Source of the DNA: an uncultured Oscillospiraceae bacterium
GTDB taxonomy: Bacteria > Bacillota > Clostridia > Oscillospirales > Oscillospiraceae
Direction of reading: 5' to 3'
Assembly: GCA_910584045.1 (NCBI GenBank)
Contig: CAJTYO010000081.1
Location: forward strand, 1-10,039
DNA length: 10,039 nucleotides
The first letter of the stretch is position 1. Each line of letters starts with the position of its first letter. This document shows, one piece after another, positions 1-6,037 of this stretch. The notes below the pieces were generated by a model. That model did no database searches. It was not told the origin of the DNA and saw nothing but the letters and a program-made list of their open reading frames with translations. Both the position numbers and the translations under genes were made by a program.

Positions 1-791
1 TGGATGGTGATGGTGATCTCCTCCTCGCTGTCCCGCCGGTCGAAGCGGGCGTCCACTCCCGCCCGGCGGATGGTCTCCATTCCCCGGTCTACGCTGTTGA
101 GGAACAGGCGCACGTCCTTGATGATGTACAGCGGCTTCCTGCCGGCCTTGTCCTCTCGCTGTTTTTTTTGCAGCTGGCCCTCTATGTACTCCTCCGCCGC
201 CGCCACGGTCAGCTTTTTCTCCCCGATGTGCCGCAGCGCCGCCGTCTGCGCCTGCTCGCCCTCCAGGCGCAGCAGCGCCCGAGCGTGGCGCTCGGTCAGC
301 TCGTATTTCCTCAGCAGCTCCCCGCATGCGGGGCTCAGCCGCAGAAGCCGCAGCTTGTTGGCCACAGCCGGCTGGGAGCGGCCCAGGCGGCGGGCGGCCT
401 CCTCCTGGCTCATGCCGTAGGTGGTGATCAGCCGGGAGATGGCCTCGGCCTCCTCCAGATAGTGCAGGTCGCTGCGCTGAAGATTTTCCACCAGGGCCAG
501 CAGGGCGCTGTCCTGGGGCGAGACCCGCACCAGGATGCACGGCACGTGGGTCAGCCCTGCCAGTCCCGCGGCCCGCAGCCGCCGCTCCCCGGCCACCAGA
601 ACGTAGCCCCCCGCCGTCTTCTCCACGCTCAGAGGCTGGAGCACGCCGTGCTGCCGGATGGACTCCGCCAACTCCCGCAGAGGCTGCTCGGGGAAGTGCC
701 GCCGGGGCTGGCGGGGGTTGGGGCTGATGCGCTCGATAGGCAGGATGTGGATGCGGCCGGATTGGTAGAGCTGATTTTTCGCCATATACAT
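1..791 (-). CDS. noc: Noc-type ParB-family DNA-binding protein (nucleoid occlusion), 3'-truncated
   Basis: ParB/Spo0J/Noc family protein: a CTP-dependent DNA clamp that loads at a specific site. Noc members keep the division septum off the nucleoid. The visible 263 residues show the N-terminal CTPase domain with GERRLRAA (68-75) and ENLQR (102-106), then a helix-turn-helix (about 128-150) and LTERHARALLRL (165-176). Q140, K146, R151 and R168 occupy the positions that separate Noc from ParB specificity; three match Noc exactly and the fourth is a conservative R for K (recalled from published ParB/Noc work). The start is ATG at 791, because GGAGGGG lies 7 nt upstream; the ATG at 785 is less well spaced. 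The N-terminus is short and lacks the amphipathic membrane-binding helix of Bacillus Noc. The gene runs off the left edge, so its C-terminus is not visible. It follows htpG on the same strand with no clear promoter of its own. Spo0J/ParB is the alternative. Confidence 0.82.
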   Translation of the reverse strand, partial: MYMAKNQLYQSGRIHILPIERISPNPRQPRRHFPEQPLRELAESIRQHGVLQPLSVEKTAGGYVLVAGERRLRAAGLAGLTHVPCILVRVSPQDSALLALVENLQRSDLHYLEEAEAISRLITTYGMSQEEAARRLGRSQPAVANKLRLLRLSPACGELLRKYELTERHARALLRLEGEQAQTAALRHIGEKKLTVAAAEEYIEGQLQKKQREDKAGRKPLYIIKDVRLFLNSVDRGMETIRRAGVDARFDRRDSEEEITITI

Positions 792-796
792 AAGGA

Positions 797-869
797 TTCC
801 CCTCCGCAGATTTTTCTCCATTTTACGGCTTGTCCGATGCAAATGGGAGAAAATCCTGTCGGAGGGGAA
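797..869 (-). repeat. Long imperfect inverted repeat covering the noc ribosome binding site
   Basis: The arms at 797-823 and 841-869 are complementary over almost their whole length, with only a few single-base bulges, around a 17-nt loop. The outer ten bases (TTCCCCTCCG with CGGAGGGGAA) pair perfectly. In the minus-strand transcript the 3' arm contains the noc Shine-Dalgarno GGAGGGG, so the folded RNA would hide it. The minus strand has no T-run after the stem, so it is not a standard htpG terminator. On the plus strand a T-rich stretch (871-881) does follow. Confidence 0.8.
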
Positions 870-910
870 ATTTTATTTTTTACGTCCTGCGCTTTCTCCG
901 TTCAAGGGTA

Positions 911-2788
911 TCACCACAGGCTGCACAGCAGATCTGTGTACCCCGACGGGTCGTCGATGGGCAGGCCGGCGATGAGCTTGGCCTGGTTGAGCAGCACCTG
1001 GGCGTATTTTTTCGCCCGCTCCGGGTCGGTAGTCCGGGCCTCCTCCAGGGCGGCGAAGGCGGGGTGGTCCACGTTTACCTCCAGGATGCGCTTGGCCTTC
1101 ATGCCCATCTCCGGCTGGGCGGCGGCGAAATAGCGCTCCATCTCGAAGCTGACCCCCTCGCCGCTGGTGAGGCAGACCGGGTGGGTCTTCAGTTTCCGGG
1201 ACACGCGGACCTCGTCCGCACTCTCTCCCAGGGCCTCCTTCAGGAAGTCCAGGGCCTCCTTGTAGTCGTCGGCCTTTTTCTCCTCGGGCATATCCTCCAG
1301 ATCCAGATCGCCGTCCACGGCGGAGCGCAGGGGCTTGTCCCTGTACTCCCGCAAAATTTCCATCAGCAGCTGGTCGGCATGGTCGGTGAGGTAGAGGATC
1401 TCCATGTTCCTCTCCCGCAGCAGCTCGGTCTGGGGCAGGTTGTCCATGGCGGCGGCGCTCTCGCCGCTGGCGTAGTAGATACACTTCTGGCTCTCCGGCA
1501 TCCGGTCCACGTACTCGGCCAGGGTCACCAGCTTCTTCTCCGTGGAGGAGTAGAACAGCAGCAGGTCCTGAAGCAGCTCCCGCTTGGCCCCGTAGTTGTT
1601 CAGGCAGCCCACCTTCAGCTGGCGGCCGAAGCTCTGGAAGAACTTCTCATAGCCCTCCCGGTCCTCTTTCAGCATCCGCTCCAGCTCGCCCTTGACCTTC
1701 TTCTCGATGTTGCCGGCGATGAGGCGCAGCTGCCGGTCGTGCTGAAGCAGCTCCCGGGAGATGTTCAGGCTCAGGTCCGGGGAGTCCACCACGCCCTTGA
1801 CGAAGCCGAAGTGGTCGCCGATGAGGTCCTGGCACTTGTCCATGATCATCACCCCGGCGGAGTAGAGCTGGAGCCCCCGCTCATAGTCGGCGCTGTAGTA
1901 GTCGAAGGGGGGCCGGGCGGGGATGTACAGCAGCGCCTTATAGGACACCTGGCCCTCGGCGGAGACGGTGATGACCGACTGGGGGGCGGTGTAGTCGCTG
2001 AATTTCTCCTGATAGAACTTGTCGTACTCCTCCCGGGTGACCTCGCTCTTCTTCCGCTGCCACAGGGGGACCATGCTGTTGAGGGTCTCCTCCTCCTTAT
2101 AGCTCTCGTATTCGGGCTTGTCCTCGGGGGAGTCCTCCTTTTTCCGGGACTTGGTGACCTCCATGCGGATAGGCCAGCGGATGTAGTCGGAGTACTTCCG
2201 CACCAGCTCCCGCAGGGTGTACTCCTGGAGGAACTCGCCGTACTTCTCCTCCTCGCCGTCGGGCTTGATGTGCATGATGATGTCGGTGCCCACACCGTCC
2301 TTCTCGCAGGGGGTGACGGTGTAGCCGTCGGCGCCGTCGCTCTCCCAGCGGTAGGCCTGATCCTCGCCGTACTTTTTGGTGACCACGGCGATGTGATCGG
2401 CGGCCATGAAGGCGGAGTAGAAGCCCACGCCGAACTGGCCAATGATGTCCACGTCCTCGTTGTCCTTGCCCACCTCCTGCCGGAACTGGTAGGTGCCGCT
2501 GGAGGCGATGACGCCCAGATTGTTCTCCAGCTCCTCCTCGCTCATGCCGATGCCGTTGTCGCTGACGGTGAGCAGGCGGCTGTCCGGGTCGGCATGGATG
2601 GTGATGCGGAAGTCCTCCCGCTTCATCCCCACGTTCTCGTCGGTCAGGGACCGGTAGCACAGCTTGTCGATGGCGTCGCTGGCGTTGGAGATGATCTCCC
2701 GCAGGAAGATCTCCTTGTGGGTGTAAATGGAGTTGATCATCAGATCCAGCAGCCTTTTGGATTCGGCCTTAAATTCTTTCTTTGCCAT
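911..2788 (-). CDS. htpG: Molecular chaperone HtpG (Hsp90)
   Basis: Cytosolic Hsp90 chaperone, an ATP-driven homodimer that remodels client proteins. At 625 aa it matches the usual bacterial length (about 620-630). The N-terminal GHKL ATPase has EIISNASDAIDKL (31-43, with the catalytic Glu at 31 and Asn35), DNGIGM (77-82), GQFGVGF (117-123) and GTDIIMHI (167-174). The middle domain has NISRELLQ (342-349) carrying the arginine that contacts the gamma-phosphate. The C-terminal dimerisation region includes MGMKAKRILEVNVDHP. The ATG at 2788 is preceded by GGGAGGA about 10 nt away and gives the conserved N-terminus. A CIRCE operator and a promoter lie upstream, so HrcA-controlled heat-shock expression is likely. 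noc follows 119 nt downstream on the same strand. The protein ends in LCSLW, without the MEEVD tail of eukaryotic Hsp90, as expected for bacteria. Confidence 0.97.
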   Translation of the reverse strand: MAKKEFKAESKRLLDLMINSIYTHKEIFLREIISNASDAIDKLCYRSLTDENVGMKREDFRITIHADPDSRLLTVSDNGIGMSEEELENNLGVIASSGTYQFRQEVGKDNEDVDIIGQFGVGFYSAFMAADHIAVVTKKYGEDQAYRWESDGADGYTVTPCEKDGVGTDIIMHIKPDGEEEKYGEFLQEYTLRELVRKYSDYIRWPIRMEVTKSRKKEDSPEDKPEYESYKEEETLNSMVPLWQRKKSEVTREEYDKFYQEKFSDYTAPQSVITVSAEGQVSYKALLYIPARPPFDYYSADYERGLQLYSAGVMIMDKCQDLIGDHFGFVKGVVDSPDLSLNISRELLQHDRQLRLIAGNIEKKVKGELERMLKEDREGYEKFFQSFGRQLKVGCLNNYGAKRELLQDLLLFYSSTEKKLVTLAEYVDRMPESQKCIYYASGESAAAMDNLPQTELLRERNMEILYLTDHADQLLMEILREYRDKPLRSAVDGDLDLEDMPEEKKADDYKEALDFLKEALGESADEVRVSRKLKTHPVCLTSGEGVSFEMERYFAAAQPEMGMKAKRILEVNVDHPAFAALEEARTTDPERAKKYAQVLLNQAKLIAGLPIDDPSGYTDLLCSLW

Positions 2789-2798
2789 AGTCGCGTAT

Positions 2799-2831
2799 TC
2801 CTCCCGTTAAAGAGGAGCCGCCTCCGGCGGC
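2799..2831 (-). promoter_or_regulatory. Two adjacent hairpins in the htpG leader, one over the ribosome site
   Basis: In the minus-strand leader, GCCGCC-GGA-GGCGGC forms a perfect 6-bp hairpin (2817-2831). Directly after it, TCCTC (2812-2816) can pair with GAGGA (2799-2803), which is part of the htpG Shine-Dalgarno, around an 8-nt loop. Both helices would sit next to each other and could stack. The second is only 5 bp, so a role in translation control is a guess. Confidence 0.35.
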
Positions 2832-2864
2832 CCCATAAATTTTTCACGCCTATCATGGCGCGTA

Positions 2865-2894
2865 ATTATGAACGCAGTATGACTAAATTGTAAA
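2865..2894 (-). promoter_or_regulatory. Candidate sigma-A promoter of htpG
   Basis: On the minus strand, TTTACA (2894-2889) and CATAAT (2870-2865) are separated by 18 nt. Each differs from consensus at one base. Transcription would start near 2858, giving a leader of about 70 nt. CIRCE ends 2 bp upstream of the -35 element. Confidence 0.6.
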
Positions 2895-2896
2895 CA

Positions 2897-2923
2897 TTAG
2901 CACTCAGCCGGAAAGAGTGCTAA
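2897..2923. promoter_or_regulatory. CIRCE operator (HrcA binding site)
   Basis: TTAGCACTC-N9-GAGTGCTAA, an exact match to the CIRCE consensus in both 9-bp arms and in spacer length. HrcA binds this element and represses class I heat-shock genes such as groESL and dnaK. Here it sits beside the htpG promoter, on the upstream side of the -35. The plus-strand promoter is about 125 bp away, so htpG is the likely target. Confidence 0.95.
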
Positions 2924-2941
2924 TCCGCCGGCCCTGCGCAT

Positions 2942-3064
2942 CCGCCCGCCAGTGAAAAAAGTATTACAGGGCTGCGCGTCCGCGGGCGGCTTTGGCCCGT
3001 TTTCACCCCATATGGAAAAGCGGATGCACATCACCCCGCGCGGGCGGTTGTCAAAGCCGCCCGC
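2942..3064. repeat. Four GCGGGCGG boxes in both orientations upstream of the radical SAM operon
   Basis: CCGCCCGC occurs at 2942-2949 and 3057-3064, and its complement GCGGGCGG at 2982-2989 and 3040-3047. The second and fourth extend to a perfect 13-bp inverted repeat, GCGGGCGGCTTTG (2982-2994) with CAAAGCCGCCCGC (3052-3064). The third and fourth form an 8-bp palindrome that brackets the TTGTCA -35 element. They lie upstream of the predicted start of transcription, so they are more likely DNA-level sites than RNA structure in the plus-strand message. Confidence 0.65.
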
Positions 3065-3076
3065 CCGTGGTACAAT
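3048..3076 (+). promoter_or_regulatory. Sigma-A promoter of the radical SAM/mutY/pflX operon
   Basis: TTGTCA (3048-3053), a 17-nt spacer and TACAAT (3071-3076), each one base off consensus. Transcription would start near 3083, so the upstream in-frame ATG at 2992 cannot be the start of the first gene. Confidence 0.8.
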
Positions 3077-3105
3077 ATTCCGTGAGAATGAAGGAGGGCG
3101 CGCCA

Positions 3106-3945
3106 ATGTTGAAGAGGGTATACATCGAGATCACGAATCTGTGTAATCTCCGCTGCTCCTTCTGTCCCGGCACGAAGCGGCCGGGCCGGGTGATGCCGCC
3201 GGAGGAATTCCGGCTTTTGACGGAGAAGCTGCGGGGCCGGGTGAAATATCTGTACTTCCACGTCATGGGGGAGCCGCTGCTGCATCCGCAGCTGGGGGAG
3301 CTGCTGGAGATCGCGGCCGGGGCGGGCTTCCGGGTGTGCCTGACCACCAACGGGACGCTGCTGGAGGAGCGGGGGGGCGTTCTGCTCTCCTCCCCGGCCC
3401 TCCACAAGGTCAGCGTCTCCCTCCACAGCGCCGAGGGAAACGGCATGGGGGACATGTCCGCCTATCTCCGCGCCGTCTGGGACTTCGTCCGGCGGGCCTC
3501 GGAGCGCGGGATCATCTGTTCCCTCCGGCTGTGGAACCTGGGTGGCGCGGAGGCGCGGAACGGGGAGATTCTCTCCTTTCTGGCGCGGGAGCTGGGGGCC
3601 TGCCCCCTGGATATGCCCCAGCCCCGGCGGGGCAGCTGGCGGCTGGGGGAGAGGTTGTACCTGGAGCAGGCGGAGAAATTCGACTGGCCGGACCTCGGCG
3701 CCCCGGAGCGGGAGACCCGGTTCTGCCTGGGGCTGCGGGAGCAGGCGGCGGTGCTGTGCGACGGCACGGCGGTGCCCTGCTGTCTGGACCACGAGGGGGA
3801 CGTGCCCCTGGGGAACCTGCTGGAGCGGAGCCTGGAGGAGATTCTGTCGAGCCCACGGGCCAGGCATATTGTCCGTGGCTTCTCGGAGGGAAAGCCCGCC
3901 GAGGAGCTGTGCAGGCGCTGCGGCTTTGCCGCGCGGTTTGGATGA
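3106..3945 (+). CDS. Radical SAM protein with SPASM/twitch-like C-terminus
   Basis: A 279-aa radical SAM enzyme of unknown substrate. The N-terminal CNLRCSFC (13-20) is the CxxxCxxC motif that binds the [4Fe-4S] cluster used to cleave S-adenosylmethionine. GEP (55-57) and TTNGTLL (80-86) are typical of the SAM-binding barrel. The C-terminal part has C207, C218, a CC pair at 225-226, GNLLERSLEEI (236-246) and C269xxC272. This is a SPASM- or twitch-like arrangement that probably holds at least one auxiliary Fe-S cluster. The start at 3106 is chosen because AAGGAGGG (3091-3098) lies 7 nt upstream and a promoter lies just before it; a longer frame opening at 2992 would begin upstream of that promoter. 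It is the first gene of an operon, 15 nt before mutY. Peptide or RNA modification is possible, but nothing nearby names a substrate. Confidence 0.87.
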   Translation: MLKRVYIEITNLCNLRCSFCPGTKRPGRVMPPEEFRLLTEKLRGRVKYLYFHVMGEPLLHPQLGELLEIAAGAGFRVCLTTNGTLLEERGGVLLSSPALHKVSVSLHSAEGNGMGDMSAYLRAVWDFVRRASERGIICSLRLWNLGGAEARNGEILSFLARELGACPLDMPQPRRGSWRLGERLYLEQAEKFDWPDLGAPERETRFCLGLREQAAVLCDGTAVPCCLDHEGDVPLGNLLERSLEEILSSPRARHIVRGFSEGKPAEELCRRCGFAARFG

Positions 3946-3960
3946 GAGGGAGGGTATACT

Positions 3961-5016
3961 GTGGAGGACAAGCTGCGGCCCATCGTGGAACCGCTGATGG
4001 ATTGGTACGAGAAGAACAGGCGGGACCTCCCCTGGCGGGGGACAAAGGACCCCTACAAGGTGCTGGTGTCGGAGATCATGCTCCAGCAGACCCGGGTGGC
4101 GGCGGTGCTGCCCTACTACGCGCGGTGGATGGAGGAGCTGCCCGACACGGAGGCCCTGGCGGCGGTGAGCGAGGAGCGGCTGATGAAGCTGTGGCAGGGG
4201 CTGGGCTACTACAGCCGCGCCCGGAACCTGAAGCGGGCGGCGGAGAGGATCGTGGCGCTCGGACGCTTCCCCGACAGCCGCGAGGCCCTGCTGGAGCTCC
4301 CAGGGGTGGGGGACTACACCGCCGGGGCGGTGGCCTCCATCGCCTTCGGCCGCCGGGTCCCTGCCGTGGACGGCAACGTGCTGCGGGTGGCCGCCCGGAT
4401 CACCGGCGCGGCGGAGGACATACTGGACCCCGCCGTCCGCCGCCGGTTCCGGGGCTGGATGGAGGCTGTCACTCCGGCGGAGGACCCCGGCGGCTTCAAC
4501 CAGGCCCTCATGGACCTGGGGGCCATGGTCTGTCTGCCGGGGGCCTCGCCAGACTGCGCCCGCTGCCCCCTGGCGGCGGTGTGCGAGGCGAAGCGCCTGG
4601 GACAGCAGGCGGCGCTGCCGGTGCGGCGAAAAAAAGCGGCGCGCCGGGTGGAGGAGCGGACGGTCTACATCCTGCTGCGGGAGGGCCGCACGGCCCTGCG
4701 CCGCCGGGAGGAGAGAGGGCTGCTGGCGGGGCTGTGGGAGTTCCCCGGCGTCCCCGGGGCCCTGGGGGAGGAGGAGGCCGGCTGTCCCCTGGCGGCGTGG
4801 AGCCTCCGGCCCCTGGAGTGGAGAAAGAAGCTGGAGGCGCGGCATATCTTCACCCACGTGGAGTGGCGGATGACGGGCTACGTGCTGCGGGTCGAGGGCG
4901 GGGGAGAGGAACTGGTCTGGGCGGACCGGCGGGAGCTGGAGGCTTTGGCGGTGCCCTCGGCCTTTGCCCGGTTTCTGGAGGAGGCCCGCCGGGCCCTGGA
5001 GGAGGAGAGAGGATGA
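3961..5016 (+). CDS. mutY: A/G-specific adenine glycosylase MutY
   Basis: Base-excision repair glycosylase that removes adenine mispaired with 8-oxoguanine. The 351-aa length is normal. SEIMLQQTR (37-45) contains the catalytic Glu38. LPGVGDYTAGAV (113-124) is the helix-hairpin-helix, and VDGN (136-139) holds the catalytic Asp137. The four cluster cysteines are C191, C199, C202 and C208; the first gap is 7 residues rather than the 6 of E. coli. The C-terminal Nudix-like domain (about 232-340) that reads 8-oxoG has FTH (297-299), matching the FSH motif of Geobacillus MutY. The start is a GTG at 3961, with GGGAGGG 6 nt upstream and 15 nt after the previous stop, so translation may be coupled. 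Its stop overlaps the start of the next gene. Confidence 0.96.
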   Translation: MEDKLRPIVEPLMDWYEKNRRDLPWRGTKDPYKVLVSEIMLQQTRVAAVLPYYARWMEELPDTEALAAVSEERLMKLWQGLGYYSRARNLKRAAERIVALGRFPDSREALLELPGVGDYTAGAVASIAFGRRVPAVDGNVLRVAARITGAAEDILDPAVRRRFRGWMEAVTPAEDPGGFNQALMDLGAMVCLPGASPDCARCPLAAVCEAKRLGQQAALPVRRKKAARRVEERTVYILLREGRTALRRREERGLLAGLWEFPGVPGALGEEEAGCPLAAWSLRPLEWRKKLEARHIFTHVEWRMTGYVLRVEGGGEELVWADRRELEALAVPSAFARFLEEARRALEEERG

Positions 5017-5882
5017 TCTGTACGCTGTGTCCCCGCCGCTGCGGCGCGGTGCGGACGGAGGAGGCCGGGGAGGGCTTCTGCGGCATGGGAACGGCGCCGG
5101 TGGTGGCCCGGGCCATGCTCCACCGCTGGGAGGAGCCCTGCATCAGCGGGACGCGGGGCAGCGGGGCGGTGTTCTTCTCCGGCTGCGTGCTTCGCTGCGT
5201 GTACTGCCAGAACGGGCCCATCAGCCGGGGCCGCTTCGGAAAGGCCGTCGCGCCTGTCCGCCTCCGGGAGATTTTTGAGGAGCTGATCGACCAAGGGGCC
5301 CACAACATCGATCTGGTCAGCCCCACACCCTACGTCCCCGCGATTCTGGAGGCCCTGGAAGCGCCCATGAGCGTGCCGGTGGTGTGGAACACGGGGGGCT
5401 ATGAGCGCGTGGAGACGCTGCGGGCCCTGGAGGGCCGGGTCCAGGTGTGGATGCCGGACCTGAAATACGGGGAGGGACCCCTGGCGGGGGCCTACAGCGG
5501 CGCGCCGGACTACTTCGCGGCGGCCTCCGCAGCCATTCTGGAGATGTACCGGCAGAGCGGGGATTATGTGCTGGAGGACGGCCTGCTGCGGCGGGGGGTG
5601 CTGATCCGGCATCTGCTGCTGCCGGGCGGGCTGGACAACGCCAAGGCGGTGATGGACTGGGTGGCGGCCTCCTTCCGGCCGGGGCAGGTGCTGTTCTCCC
5701 TCATGTCCCAGTACACCCCCCAGCCCGGGGCGGAGGGCCTGCTGGCCCGCCGGGTCGCCGGCGGGGAGTACCGGGCCGCCCTGGCGTATATGGAGAACGT
5801 GGGTATCACGGACGGCTACTGCCAGGATTCCAGCTCCGCCCGGGCGGAGTACACACCCGATTTCGATCTGCGCGGCGTATAG
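5013..5882 (+). CDS. PflX-type radical SAM protein (pyruvate formate-lyase activase-like, COG1313)
   Basis: A 289-aa radical SAM protein of the uncharacterised PflX group, related to glycyl-radical enzyme activases. CTLCPRRCG (3-11) and GFCGMG (21-26) form the N-terminal cysteine motif of the group. EPCISGTRGSGAVFFSGC then leads into the CxxxCxxC cluster site (C58, C62, C65), followed by QN. GAHNIDLVSPTPYVP and VWMPDLKYG are further family blocks. The ATG overlaps the mutY stop (ATGA), and the purine-rich GGAGGAGAGAGG just upstream serves as ribosome site. The frame stays open far upstream, back to 3336, but that part is only the off-frame reading of mutY and the preceding gene. The real target is unknown; no glycyl-radical enzyme is visible nearby. 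It could instead be assigned as a general AmmeMemoRadiSam-like protein, but the N-terminal cysteines favour PflX. Confidence 0.87.
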   Translation: MICTLCPRRCGAVRTEEAGEGFCGMGTAPVVARAMLHRWEEPCISGTRGSGAVFFSGCVLRCVYCQNGPISRGRFGKAVAPVRLREIFEELIDQGAHNIDLVSPTPYVPAILEALEAPMSVPVVWNTGGYERVETLRALEGRVQVWMPDLKYGEGPLAGAYSGAPDYFAAASAAILEMYRQSGDYVLEDGLLRRGVLIRHLLLPGGLDNAKAVMDWVAASFRPGQVLFSLMSQYTPQPGAEGLLARRVAGGEYRAALAYMENVGITDGYCQDSSSARAEYTPDFDLRGV

Positions 5883-5925
5883 CGCTTTTTTGAGAGAGCA
5901 GCTGGCCATTTCTTTGAGTTTTTTG

Positions 5926-5943
5926 TGTCAACTGATATTGACA
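5926..5943. repeat. Small AT-rich palindrome after pflX
   Basis: TGTCAA-CTGATA-TTGACA is a perfect 6-bp inverted repeat in the intergenic stretch between two converging genes. Both arms read as TTGACA on one strand, but neither has a credible -10 at the right distance. Its role is unknown. Confidence 0.35.
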
Positions 5944-5966
5944 AAATCATTGAATAGCTTTACTTA

Positions 5967-6006
5967 ACAGGGCAAGGTCTGCCATAGTTGGCGGACCTTG
6001 CCCTGT
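5967..6006. terminator. Probable bidirectional terminator between converging genes
   Basis: An 18-bp stem (5967-5984 with 5989-6006, 17 Watson-Crick pairs and one T-G) closes on the 4-nt loop TAGT. It lies between the 3' ends of the plus-strand operon and the minus-strand DUF4132 gene. Neither side has a strong T-run (ATCTTC on the plus side), so it is not a textbook intrinsic terminator, but position and stem strength support the role. A weaker 4-bp GCGC stem followed by six Ts (5870-5891) overlaps the end of pflX and may assist. Confidence 0.6.
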
Positions 6007-6037
6007 ATCTTCAAACCCTATGCAAGCTGGCAAAACG

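Larger units (their letters stand above)
2789..3105. other. Divergent regulatory region between htpG and the radical SAM operon
   Basis: This 317-bp stretch has no convincing gene. From left to right it holds the htpG leader and ribosome site, a minus-strand promoter, the CIRCE operator, a GC-rich block with four 8-bp boxes, and the plus-strand promoter and ribosome site of the radical SAM operon. A 64-codon plus-strand reading frame starting at 2952 was dismissed because it has no ribosome site and no recognisable protein features. Confidence 0.8.

Noticed and set aside
865..871. GGGAAAT, a half of the Noc-binding site, upstream of noc
   Set aside because: Only one half-site is present, and a 7-bp match is expected by chance; not enough to claim autoregulation.
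830..2893. A 687-codon open frame on the plus strand across htpG
   Set aside because: It is antisense to a clear HtpG gene, is Leu/Val/Gly/His-rich in the manner of GC-biased shadow frames, and shows no domain or good ribosome site.
4531..4584. Unusual C-X7-C spacing in the MutY iron-sulfur motif
   Set aside because: The other two gaps are normal, and I recall the same one-residue insertion in other clostridial MutY proteins, so it is unlikely to be a defect.
3031..4857. A 608-codon minus-strand frame opposite the radical SAM gene and mutY
   Set aside because: Both plus-strand genes are supported by conserved motifs; the opposite frame is Pro/Gln/Arg-rich with no recognisable features.
3336..5012. 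Upstream extension of the PflX frame, which would give an 848-aa protein
   Set aside because: The extension is Gly/Ala/Pro/Arg-rich nonsense overlapping two real genes; the PflX protein starts at the ATGA overlap with its conserved cysteine motif.
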